Positions 1-11,825 of a stretch of 64,000 nt of DNA are shown one piece after another. The DNA lies in contig JAFEUB010000909.1 of the NCBI GenBank assembly GCA_024529925.1, positions 2,811,501-2,875,500 on the forward strand, given 5' to 3'. Both the position numbers and the translations under genes were made by a program. The DNA is from Ophthalmolycus amberensis. Lineage: Eukaryota > Chordata > Actinopteri > Perciformes > Zoarcidae. Positions within the stretch are counted from its first letter, which is position 1. Every line of letters starts with the position of its first letter. The notes beneath the pieces were generated by a model. That model was given only the letters and a program-made list of their open reading frames with translations, was not told the DNA's origin and did no database searches.

Positions 1-268
1 GACAGACTAAGCTGTGGTTTCGACCAAAGAGAGGGGTCACAGCCAAACATCCAAGCATGTCCTCGCAGGAGATTCTTGCTTTCTTGTGTCAGTCAGCGGC
101 ACCAAACACTGCCACGGTATGAGGCATTGTTTGCATGCTACAGGTCCAACATAGATGTAGTAACAGTAGTTTACTGTTACATTATTGATCCCACAGTAGG
201 AAACTATTTAACTGAAATACCACAAGTGATTCAATACAGACATTTGGATACAGGAGAGTGCAATGGCA

Positions 269-487
269 ATACATTACATTACATTACAGTCATTTAGCAG
301 ACACTTTTATCCAAAGCGACTTACAATTCAGATTCTATCACAACGTATAGGCACAGCTATGGGAGCAATTTTTTGGGGTTAAGTGTCTTGCTCAAGGACA
401 CATCGACATGCGATTAGCAGAGCCGGAGCCGGGGATCCAACCTCCGATTCTCTGATTGAAGGACGGCCCTGCTATCCACTTACCCAC
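269..487 (+). repeat. Teleost dispersed repeat (CATTTAGCAGAC type)
   Basis: Begins with repeated CATTA units and then CATTTAGCAGACACTTTTAT and CCAAAGCGACTTACA. Further on come TGCTCAAGGACACATCGAC, a GGGGATCCAACCTCCGA block and a degraded end near TATCCACTTACC. From memory this is one of the commonest interspersed repeats of ray-finned fish, often with exactly these blocks in this order. Confidence 0.8.
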
Positions 488-1287
488 AAAAACATGTAAA
501 TAACAACATAACAAGAAAGCCACAATTCAAAGGTTCAGGTGCAGACCGTTACATTTATTCCTCATGTCCAAGAACAAATGAACATTTGAACCTCTGGACA
601 TTTCTGGGACTTGTAAACTGTTTTTTTTCACCTCCTACTTCTGTTCCTGTGCTGAGAAAAAGATGGTGTGGGATTCACCTCTCAGCGCCCAGGGGTGCAG
701 ATAGAGCCCTGGATAGGGCTCAGTAATCCCCACCACTATTGGAGCCCATCTGTTTTGGTTTTCATTTTTCTGCATTATTAGTGCTTATTGGTACATGGAC
801 TAGGAATGTATCCAGGGTGTTTGAAGTCAAGGAGGAAGGTGATGCCAGGGGCATTAGTTGAAGGAATGATGACCTTAAGGTCTAACACAAGCCAGCACTC
901 CTAACCTCCAGGAGCCTCTCCCTTGAAGTTGGAATCCAAGTCCTGCACTCTTGTCTGCCTAAGACGCCGTGGAGTTTGCAATTTGCCAATTCATCTGGCA
1001 ATTGAGTAATTTCGTAGTCATGAAGGTTTCTGGTATGATGATGTACAAAAAAACTCTGACAATACGAGTCTCATAATCAAGTCAGTGAGGAACAAAATAC
1101 CACAAGTGTCATTTCAGGTCTTTCCTAGAAAACTAGTTTAAAGTATTCTACGTAAACTATAACAACTTTTATGTTTCCAGTTCATTATCCGCTACAACTG
1201 ATCTGTGTCCTTATACAAAGTGTATTACAGCAAGAGGAATAGATAAAAGATGCTCTGGTAGGCTGCACTTCGGCACAGGTAGCCTAC

Positions 1288-1470
1288 TTTGAGCTAAACG
1301 CTAACATCAGCATGCTAGCATGCGCACAATGGCAATGTTATGATGCTGATGTTTAGCATGTATTCACCATGTTAGTTAAACGTGTTAGCATGCTAAACAC
1401 AAAGCACAGCTGCGGGCTTATGGGAATGCGATTAGCTTTGCAGGTCCTCAGAACTTTTAATAGCAAAGTG
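1288..1470 (+). repeat. Teleost dispersed repeat (GCTAACATCAGCATGCTA type)
   Basis: Contains GAGCTAAACGCTAACATCAG, a self-complementary GATGCTGATGTTTAGCATG half, CACCATGTTAG, TTAGCATGCTAAACACAAAG and GGGAATGCGATTAGCTTTGC. This block order is a well-known percomorph repeat with internal inverted symmetry. The copy is diverged and truncated. Confidence 0.75.
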
Positions 1471-2857
1471 ATATTTGGTACTGTAAGGCCCTCAAAGAAA
1501 TTAAACTTCCAGCAAACATTCTAATTGTCCACGAACCGATTTTTGCTTTTATAATCACTGCATCAGCTCAAGGCTGTGCAGTGGTGTAATGCTGCAGAGC
1601 AGAATCATCATGCTGTCCTTTAGCTCTCGAAGAGGAGAGGGTATGCTCCCAAACACATATGATTCAATAAGCACTGAATGACAACATAGATCCATCAAAC
1701 TCTACTCGTATGAAGAGTGATTGGTAATTAGTACTGATATGTTTTGCACTTCTTGACATGCGCAGCCAACAGATACCTTGTTAAGCTTTGTTATAATTAT
1801 TCCTTGTCTTAAGTTACGTTCTGGCAAATGGAAGGCATTGAATAAGCTAACTTTTGTTCTTCGGATTGTGTAGCATGGGCGTGCATGTCAAACCGGAGCA
1901 CAGAATTAAATCTGTCACTGAGGCGGATAAAGGCAGCAATCATATTAACCGCAAGAGTTGGAGGAGAGTGCACAACGCAGTTCAGATTACTGAGCAATTT
2001 AATCGTGTCAATAAAGATCCCTTTTTACGTGTGTTACTCCTCTTCCCCAAAACATTTTTGCGTATAAAAGAGAAATTTTATCAGTGTAATCCGAAAGCTT
2101 GTTAAAGTTTGAATTCACAGTAACTCGTTTTATTTCTGTCTGGAAGAACTTGTAGAGGAGAGGAGGCAGTCTCTTCTGGCTCACACACATGGCTTAAAAT
2201 CATTTCCTCTGGATGTGGGACACGGTGCAGGACAAGGTGAGCCCTGAGCTGTACGTTTAAGCCCTGGATGTTTCGACAGAACTCACCTGTGAGGCTCAAT
2301 AAATCACTCGCAGTGTGCGCTCGGACTAGAGCGCGGACAGTAAATCTGAAAGTCAACAGCCAGTGAGGGCTTAAACCAAACTGTTAGGAATTCTGTATTT
2401 GGCACATTTCCTGTCATGTATGCCCTATTTACTATATACCCCAATGACTCCAATTTCTGGACGCCATCAACGACTTATGAGACGCACATTTGCTGTGAAA
2501 ATACAGCTTGACCTCTGCCCTCCAGCTTGAAAGCTACACCTTTTGTTTGTTTATATAAATTAGATCCAATTTAGTGATTCCCAGAGATCCTTATAAAACT
2601 GTAAATCAGTGTCTGGTGACTGCGACACACTATTGCACAGAGATCCTCTAATGACCACTGGGCCACATTTGACCTCCTGCATGACCCGTTCTAACTTGAT
2701 AATCAGTGTTTTCAGAAGACAGAGGTCCGTGTTACTCTGCCCTGGTGTGACCTTTTTCATTGTAGCAAGAACCAACATGATTATGAGTTCATCGCGACAA
2801 TTATAATCCATAATGTTACATATGAATATCATTTGTCAGTCGTGTCTTTCTGTCCAA

Positions 2858-2877
2858 CCCCCCCCCCCCCCCCCCCC
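2858..2877. repeat. Poly-C tract (20 bases)
   Basis: An uninterrupted run of 20 C residues. Confidence 0.95.
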
Positions 2878-4220
2878 AGAGACGGAGCTCCTCTAATAGA
2901 GCTTTGATTTGGAGTGCATTGATTAGCCTCAGGACCTCCTCCAGTTAACAGCAGACAATCATCCTTTGTCCACCGACCCGGCCTTTTGGTGTGTTTTTGA
3001 CAGTTTTATTATAAATACTAAAACAGCCCAAATGAACCTGCTGACAAACAGCCTCCTCTTGCTAGCTTTTCAAAAGGTTAGTAAATTTCACCATATGGAT
3101 TTTTTGGTGTCTCTCCCAAATGTCACAGCTTAATTATTAACTGTGGGGCCATTTTGGAAAGAGATTTGCACCTTTACAATATTGTTGTTCCTGGTGAGGT
3201 TAAGTGTTGAGAGTGCAAAGAAGGCCATTGTCCTTCCTCTGTGTTTAATGAAGATGGATTTAGAGATGAAATGTGGGGTGTAATAAACACAGCGTGACCT
3301 TTGAGGCCTTGCCACAAGTCGAAAAACACACTGATGGTTTAAACAGACAAATAAAATGCTTTAAGTAAAACAAAAAAAAAACAGGTTTTCACTGATTGGG
3401 AATGTAACTGTGGAGCTACAACATGTTTAATCAGAAATAGATATTTATTATATATTTGCCGTCTTTGAACGCCTTCCTGTAGTTGTTCAGTGAGATTTTT
3501 TTTCTCCTCTTTGATGAATCTATGAGCTCTAACTCAAGATTATAACCAGTCACGAACGCCTAGAGGTTGTGACCTCCCAGTGTGGCCGTTATGAGTAAAT
3601 ATTGATTACACTACAGTCAGTCAGCTAAGTGGAGCCTCCAGAGCAGAACACAGCCGTGTACTGTGGTGTTTTTTGAAAGAAGTAATATCTGGCCTAATCC
3701 CAGCCTCAGCCCTGCCCTCGCCCCAGCCGGTGCACTTCTCTCTGCTGTGCATATCAGCATGCGCTGCACTGTGCCGGGCTCAGGTTTCTCAGAGCTCCTG
3801 CTTGGTGAAGTCAGACCTTCGCGGCGGCGCGTCTGAATAGGCTCCTGAATCTTGAAGTCCTCGTGCTCTGGGCTTCCTCGGGGGCACCGACCGGCCCGGA
3901 CTCTTAAAATGGTATGGCAGTATCTGAGTTGACATGTTGCTCGCCCCCGCCTTCATACATGTCATCAGACTGGCTGTGCCCGCCTCAATGAAGGCTCTCT
4001 GTTGACTTCCTCTGCTGACAAGCGAGACGTGACCAGCTCCATGGCGTTGAGCGCTAACCACTGAGCAGGGCCTTGAAATAGAATAAGTACAACTCTGTTA
4101 TGGAATATTTTACCTTGCCAAATTCATGATATATCCCATACTGCGGCTTTCTCTATTAAATAGGCTCTTTCTGAGAGCGGGCAGTGACGTTTGATTCATA
4201 CGCAAGAGATTATGAATAAT

Positions 4221-5179
4221 TTAAAGGAATAGTTTGACATTTTTGGGAAATGCCCTTGTTTTCTTTCTTGACAAGAGTTAATTGAGAAGATTTATACCAC
4301 TCTTCTGTTATTATAGCAACCTCCTCCCAGCTGCTCTGAAGCTCACTAATTAATGTGTTACTTCTAGTTTGTTTTATCTGCAGTGTAAACATGACAAGTT
4401 GAAAGAAAATCAGCGGAGCCTTTAGGCGCTGCTCAGCAGATTTTGTGATGTCGGCAACACATTCTCAGTCCCTACTCGTGAACTAATGACGCTTGGTCAG
4501 TGGTTCTACGTCTCGACTATGAAACTCTAGGTAACTCGCTAGTGTCAGTTTTGGACGTTTCAGGAACGCCATGTCAGTTTCCGCTCGTGCCTTTTCATAA
4601 CAAACTTCCAATGTTGGTTAACTTGTTTTAAGGTTCACTTATGCAACAAACGTACTTGGTTCGGCTTTGGTTCGGCTTTGGAAGATTGTGGTTTGTGATC
4701 ACATAAGTACGTTTTGTTACGGAAAATAATCAGCTTCGTATGTAGTTGATGTCAGTCTTGGTTTCACACAGGACACTAACAGCTGTCTCCTGGGTGAAAG
4801 TCCTGTGTTTGTTTGACCCTTCCTGCCCTGTGCAGACTTTCTGCCTCTTCATACTACATGAATTGCTTGAATTGTTAATACTGACACGGATGGGTTTACA
4901 TTGGAGTCAGTAGCCTGGGGCGTGTCATACAGACGTTAAAGGGTACGTCAGTGTCAGACGTTGTGGGCCATTGACCAAGCGTCAGTATTTGATGAGTTGG
5001 GAGTGAAAACGGGTTGCCTTCGGACATGGCTAGGCTAGCTGTTCCCGCCTTTTCCAGTCTTTACGCTAAGCTAAGCTAACCAGCTACTGGCATTAACATG
5101 ATATGTAGCAGACGAGTAGAACAGATAGGAGAGAAAGTGAATAAAATATTTCCGAAAATGTCAAATTATATTGCTTTAA
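4221..5179. mobile_element. Nested fold-back element with diverged terminal inverted repeats
   Basis: The left end, TTAAAGGAATAGTTTGACAT followed by TTTTGGGAAATG, is matched in reverse complement by the right end (TTTCCGAAAATGTCAAATTA through GCTTTAA at 5179). Each end continues into parts of a familiar percomorph repeat: left AGAGTTAATTGAGAAGATT, right the complement of GGTTAGCTTAGCTTAGCG. Inside lies a second inverted pair at 4463-4503 and 4966-5007 around GACGCTTGGTCA. No transposase ORF is present, so this is a non-autonomous composite. Confidence 0.65.
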
Positions 5180-8100
5180 GATTTTGATCTAAGTGTCCTA
5201 CCATCATACATGGTGATAAAATGGTTTCATTATTTCATAACTCCCAACACAAAGAGGATTTTGAACCATGCCACAGTGGTTTCAACCGTACGACAGAATG
5301 GCCTGATTTTGTTCTTCGGGTGTTTTGGAACTAGAGGCTCAGGAGGAGACAGCATGCCCTGACAGAGAGCTGCCATTGTACACAGCAGACACCTACCCAC
5401 AAACCTTTGCCTGTGGCTTGCCCTTTGAAGGTGCATGTCTCTTCTTGACGTTTCTTGTCAACTTGCCTTGGGAACATTGGATTCCATCCTCTTGGTCCAC
5501 AGTTTGTGTTCAAACTGTCTGGGATGATGCAAAAGATATAAACCATGCACTTCAATGTCGTTCAAGGGAGGTCATTAATCCTCAAAGTCGATATTAACCC
5601 TTCCAAACAAATGTAGAAGCCTGGCTTCTCCACATTCTGGTCTGACTTCTTGTTGTGAGGCTATGGTTTCCAATTCACACTGAAAATATATATTCTGCAC
5701 TTTTGTATTTATTCCTATTTGCAGAATAGCACACCACCCTTCTCCATTCTCTCTTGTATGCCGTATGCCTGAGCAAACAGACACGCACAGGAGCTGACGG
5801 GGAACACAGCATATTTTTGTCACTCAAGCAATTGGAACAGAACAACATTAATAGACCATGCTGGTTGTAATACAATTAAAACATAAATATGCAAAGTACA
5901 CGGGGTGCCGCTGCAGTGCTGCATCTGCAGAGACAGGTGCCAGCCATCTTTAGTGTTCACGACAAAGATCCTCCAGCAAATGGCATCACAGTGATCCGAC
6001 TGGATTAATACGTGGTGCCTGGGAGCTTGAATTTCAATCCGACTTCAGTTGAAACCAATCTGAAACAGTAAATGATCTCAGCAGGAGGAGCCCCGGTCTA
6101 TAACAATAAAGTAATCTGAGGCGGATATGTGGGAGTACTTACGTGTTCGAATGTGGTAAACTGTCTCTACTGAGCAATGTTGTAATGAGAAGAGAGTTCT
6201 TACATTGGGTGGCAAAATTGGACAAACACACCAAAGACATTGTCCTTCTCCGTCTTTTAACAAATCAAATCAGTTAATAATCATTGTCTGCCCTTTGATA
6301 TGTAAGGAGGTGCGAAAAAAACATTCTGCATGTCTGAACAGAAAGCTTTTTGTGTGCTCCGAGGCAACTGAAAGCCAGCTTGTTCCAGATAGTGAAAGCT
6401 GACAGAGTCCTGTCGGTTGAACTGATTCTGGCCCTCTGACGTGTCTTCTGCTCTCTCGTTCATCAGTTTGATTCTTGGCGATCCTGTGTTCAATTTGGCT
6501 GATTGAGCAGACGGTTCGAGTTGCTGCCTGGCAATTTCTACAAGATGTACACAAATTGTCAGTCAAGAAGTGACTGTTCAATAATATAGCCTTTACAGCC
6601 TATATGCCCAAGGACCTGTAGGCCATTACACGGCCATTACCAGTGAAATCCTTGTCTGGACAAGCGGAGGGAAACTAATGTGTTACTGTGACGAAAGGTT
6701 CTCATTGTGAGGGTTGCAGCAAGAGCCGAACACGGGAGATAGGATCAATTGCAAATGAAGCTAGTAGCTGTGAGTGTAGTGTGTGTGTGTGTTGCTTCTG
6801 CAGTTCTCATCATTAAAAAATAGAAAGTCGTTTTTTTAGGTGTATGCCAATTGGTTTGCTTGCACAGTAATTCCTTCAAAATGCTGCCGTAGTTTCCCCC
6901 ATTTTGCGCTGTATTTGTTCACATTTGTGACAAAAATCTGAATCTGCAGAAACATATACAATGCTAATGAACGTCTCGTGACTCATGCTCATCTCGTTAG
7001 ATGGTATGATGAATGTGTTTGAGAATAAAGATTTACACAGTAGCTCACACATTTACATTTGGTGAAGAGACATTCAGCCTTGTGTTGACAGCTGCTGACA
7101 GCTAACAGTAGAATTAGGAATTAGAAAATCGTCGTTGATTTAACAAACTTAAAATGAACATGAATGTACTGCATGGTTATTGTAGTGTAGATTTGACAAA
7201 TTGCGGTACACACTTGGTTTCAATCAATGTGTTGCATTATTGTACAGTAAACAGTTTTTCATCATAAAAATGAGCTGTCGAGACAACTTCATTGCAGCCA
7301 CGTTTCTGACAAACTTAATTCTTGACTTCCACATCTGTCTTTATTTTCCTTTTGGGTTTCAACTGTCTATCACAATGTGGACTCCAATTATATATTTACT
7401 TTCATATTCTTTCTGTGGTTAACCTTCTATACATTAGTCTTTCCTCCAGATATTTTTTCAGTAAATATCTAAATGCACAAATATGTTTCACTTCTTTTTG
7501 TGCTTTTCCAAAAAACAAAATAGAAATCATAAAAGTTCTCTGACAAGAAACCAGTAATGATTTACAAATAATGGAATTACTTTAAAGCTTTAAAACTTGT
7601 TTCCAGTCCGGCACAATCAAAGTTGCTAAAAAACGAACAGTGTAGCCTGAGAAATATCTACAAGCTAAGTGACCATGACATTAAAGTGTGTTAGCATTCA
7701 CTCTTCTCTGGAGTGAAGCAAATTTTTGTTCGGGTGGGGGGGGAGGTTGTGTCTTGGATTAATTAAGCTGAGGAACTCCCAGTTTGGGGAGCTTATGCAG
7801 GGTGCATGTGCAGGGTGATGTTTTCTTCAGAGTCTTTTCCACAGGGATAGGTTTGCACTCATCTTTGATAGTTAACCCCATGTGACCCTTCCCTAGAGCC
7901 AGTCCCACTCCCACCTCACTACTCCTGCTTCTCATTAGAGCCTGTCCACTATTCTGACTCGGTCTAAGTAGGCCGCCACCCAGTCCACTGACGCACCGGT
8001 CCTTAAAAAAAAACTAAATACAACAAAAAAAACGTACTGTGTGTGTGCATAATTGCTGTGAGTTTCCAAGCAAGTTTATCACTGATGTCAGAGTTTAATA

Positions 8101-8745
8101 CACAGAAATCTCAATTTACTATTTACTAAAATGCATGCTATTTACTAAAATTACAATTCCACGAATTAAACAGTTTACTTTGGCATGAAGCAGCATTGCA
8201 GTAAATTAATATTTTACTGCTTTAATATTAAAAAATATCCATTTGTCAATTAAATGGACCAAACAGAGCAGCACTGAATTGATTCAAGGCTAAAATTCCC
8301 TCCATTGCAATGAATATCACATGTAACACATATTTTCTTTATAATCAATTATTTCTGTTAGAAATGATTGCAGAGATAAAAAAAAGAGGTTGCTTGTGTT
8401 TTCAAAGCACAACATATATTAAAAACATGCAAATAAGTTAATATAAAATATCTTTCACCTATAAAAGAAATCTATTAGCTGATCGCACCGCATGAGATAA
8501 GCTGTTTTGATGAACATTTTTTACAGCAGAGGCGACAGGGTTGAAATTGCAGCTCAGTCATTACCCTGTATCATTGCTATCTCAGTGTATGATGAGACGT
8601 GAATTTGTCTGACCTCCCCGGGGCAGCACAAAGGGCTGAATTCAAAGCAGGGCACCCGGGGGCCAAGCTGGCGGCGGTCCCAGCTGAGGAGCAGCAGCCA
8701 GCCACCACCTGCATTCTGCTGCTCGCCCAGTCTCCCTGGATATGA

Positions 8746-8762
8746 CCCCCCCCCCCCCCCCC
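8746..8762. repeat. Poly-C tract (17 bases)
   Basis: A run of 17 C residues within a C-rich segment. Confidence 0.95.
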
Positions 8763-9465
8763 GCCCTCCCTTCCCTTGGCTACTTCAACTACCACCCCCT
8801 CTCACCCCGCTCTGACAAACCTCATCTGCATCCCAGTCATATCCTACTCCCACTCCTAATATCTGCCCAGTCAATCTGATCTGTCCATCACACAGTCTAA
8901 ATTCTATGTGACGGCAACACTATGGCCTCAGCTGTGAACGCTCCTTTCAGCCTGTCACCGAGATGTTGCCGAGCTGATTTTCAGATCCAGCAGTGACAAT
9001 GAATTGTGCAAATTTATTTTTATCTCCCCTCAGATTGTGATTTAAACTTGTTTTTTTTTTTCAAGTCAGATTTTAATGTCCCCTATATGGGTTTAGTGGC
9101 TAATTTTATGGTTTTATTTTATTTTTGTTCATATAACTTCTATGTTCATATAACTTCTATGTCTACCTTGCATTTTTTCTTTTGAACCGATACAACCTCA
9201 AAGAATAGTAGAAATGTCAAAGCACATATGTTCCAAAAACTCATCTTACAGGTTTGTCAGAACAGCAATTATCTTATAAATCAGATTGTGCGTCACTTAA
9301 ATGAATGTGGTTTGTCTGATCAATCCTCCGAGAAACATACAGTCGCACCCAACCATTTTACTTAACAAACTTCAGGTGTCTATCTCACAAAAGTTGTTTC
9401 AGTCGAATGATGGCGGCTATCCTGTGACAAAGTGAACTTTGACACTTATTTCAGCTGCTGAATCC

Positions 9466-9466
<1 letters not shown>

Positions 9467-9515
<49 letters not shown>
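9467..9515. repeat. (TA)n microsatellite
   Basis: An essentially pure TA dinucleotide run of about 49 bases. Confidence 0.97.
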
Positions 9516-9517
<2 letters not shown>

Positions 9518-11752
9518 CTTTTGTGCAAAAATATCCAAGCTGAAAATGATCAATAAGGGTTTGATTATTTGTCTTTAACCTTCCATGTGTTCAGCCTCCA
9601 CACAACTTAAGTGTTTCTCTCAGGCTCAAGAGTCAAAAGTGTGTCTCTCTCTTAGCTCAATAGTGCCCCCTGGAAAAGAGTTTGTTCACTGCAGCCAACA
9701 AAGCTGGTTCAGTGTAAAAAGATGGCAGCCCCCTGGACTGATCATTTAGTCTTCCCATCTGCCTCCATTGAAGTTCTAAACAGGTACTGTTGACGCTTTA
9801 TTTTGGGACATTTTAGGACACATTGCTGTCAAGATGGCTGTTGAACCACACATATGAAGCCAGACTAATCATGTGTTCACTGTAAGGATTCTCTTTTTTT
9901 GTGGGGGTGATATTATTTTGATTAGCATGCTTGCTAATAACAAAGGCTCCCTTCATTCACTTTCTTTCTGTCTCAGTGAACTGCAGTTTTCAGTTTTCAC
10001 CTCTATTATGATCAGTGTTTGCAATTCATTTCCCGTCGACCTGAGATGTCACAACCCACATGACCGTTGCCCTTGAGCAAAAACAATATCAAAACACTGA
10101 GCTGGGAAGACAACAGAGCCAGACAGTGAACACTGGGATGCCAGTACCAGACAATAAGAGGGCGAAAAAGGTGGAAATTCTCCTCCCAGCTGTAGACCTT
10201 GTCGGATCCCTATCCTGAATTCCTGAGCTGTCTGGAGGAGCCCTTGGGGCTGGCAGAATGGCAGGGTGCGTTGTGGGAGTCTGTCCTGTTTCTGTAAGCC
10301 CAAGCAGGGGGTCAGAGGAGGGGGATTGTTTGATAACGCTGCATTTTTGACCCCCTAATGCTCTCGCTGTCTCTGCCGCAGCGTCTGATTCACGTGGAGG
10401 CATCGGCAGCCCTTTTAAACCTGTCTCTTAGATTCATGCCAAGACTAATTTGCCGTCTTGTTGTGGGCGACAGTGTTTGACACCGTGCATCAGCATCCAA
10501 AGGTGGACTAATGGGAGAGTTCACGGAAGGTTAAAGGGTTAGTATGCTTTACTGCTGCTCAACCTTGATCACCAAAGTAATTATGAGGGAGGGAGTGACT
10601 GAGATCATGCCTGAGGCTATGGACGTGGCAGAGTACAAGAGCACAATGGTAACATGTGTGTAGATGTATATACGTGTGGATGGCATGGGTGTGTGCATTT
10701 GCAGTCAAAACACAAGCAACACCCAAACACATCATATTTCACACTTTAACCCAGATCAAACTGACCACAATTTAATCAAAGGTTATGTCGTGCTGTGCCT
10801 CACTGTATCCAGGCGCGACATTTTTTTCAACTGTGTAACAAACAACATAATGACATACAGTGACACCGAATTTGGCTTTGGAATAATCTGTGGCACTGCT
10901 GAGTAACCAAATGTAATGAAGCAGATTTTAAACACTGAGCGGTCACAGATGTGTGGAGTTTTTTTCCTTGCAAGTGAAAGAAATAGCTCAGATGGAAACC
11001 AAATCCTGTGCATTGCTGCTTCAGCAGAAATATCAAACAACTGGAAGGAACTCTCCAAAACTTGGCAATTGTTCTTTGTCTTTGAAGTTCTACATACTCC
11101 TGTCTTATAATACATGCATAGTTGTAGCTAAAGAGTGATCAGAATGAATCTGAATGGTACGAATCCAATTCACACGAGGAGATCTAACAGCCACATTCTT
11201 GAAGGGAGACACCGAAGAGAAAGAAAAACTTCATATTGCTCCCAGTCTGTTGGAGGCTGTCATACTGCATGAAAGTTGACATGTCATATCGTGTGTGTTC
11301 ATCAACGTGCCGCAGCTCTCCTCGGAGCGCAGACCGCAGGTCCGTGTGCAGGACCGGTTCGGCCTCCGAGGGGGCGGTTCTGGAGGCGATCCATTATCAG
11401 TAATGGGTCAGGGTCACACAATGGGGGCACTTTGTCAGATCTGTTGGGGATGCACTGCGGTAGGCAAAAAGGGTCGCTTTGATCTCTGTGCGCATGTTCA
11501 CCGAAGTGTGCCGTGTCTGTAAACTGATCCGCTCTCTGACATTTCCCTCCCATAACCATTTCAGGATCTCTTCTCTGTAAAAAAAAAAAAGAAATCACAT
11601 AGAAAAAAAAAGATGAATATTGTTTAAAATCGACTACGACTTTCAGGGACGGAATTACAAATCCGCTATTAACAACCGATGCAGATAATATCTTTGTCTT
11701 TGCTATTGTCTCTCCATTGTATCAAAGATAAATGGGCTGTTAGCAGTTGGTG

Positions 11753-11754
<2 letters not shown>

Positions 11755-11810
<56 letters not shown>

Positions 11811-11825
11811 CGTGTGTGCGTGCAT
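11755..11825. repeat. (GT)n microsatellite
   Basis: A perfect GT run to about 11806, then an imperfect GTGC-interrupted continuation. Confidence 0.96.
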
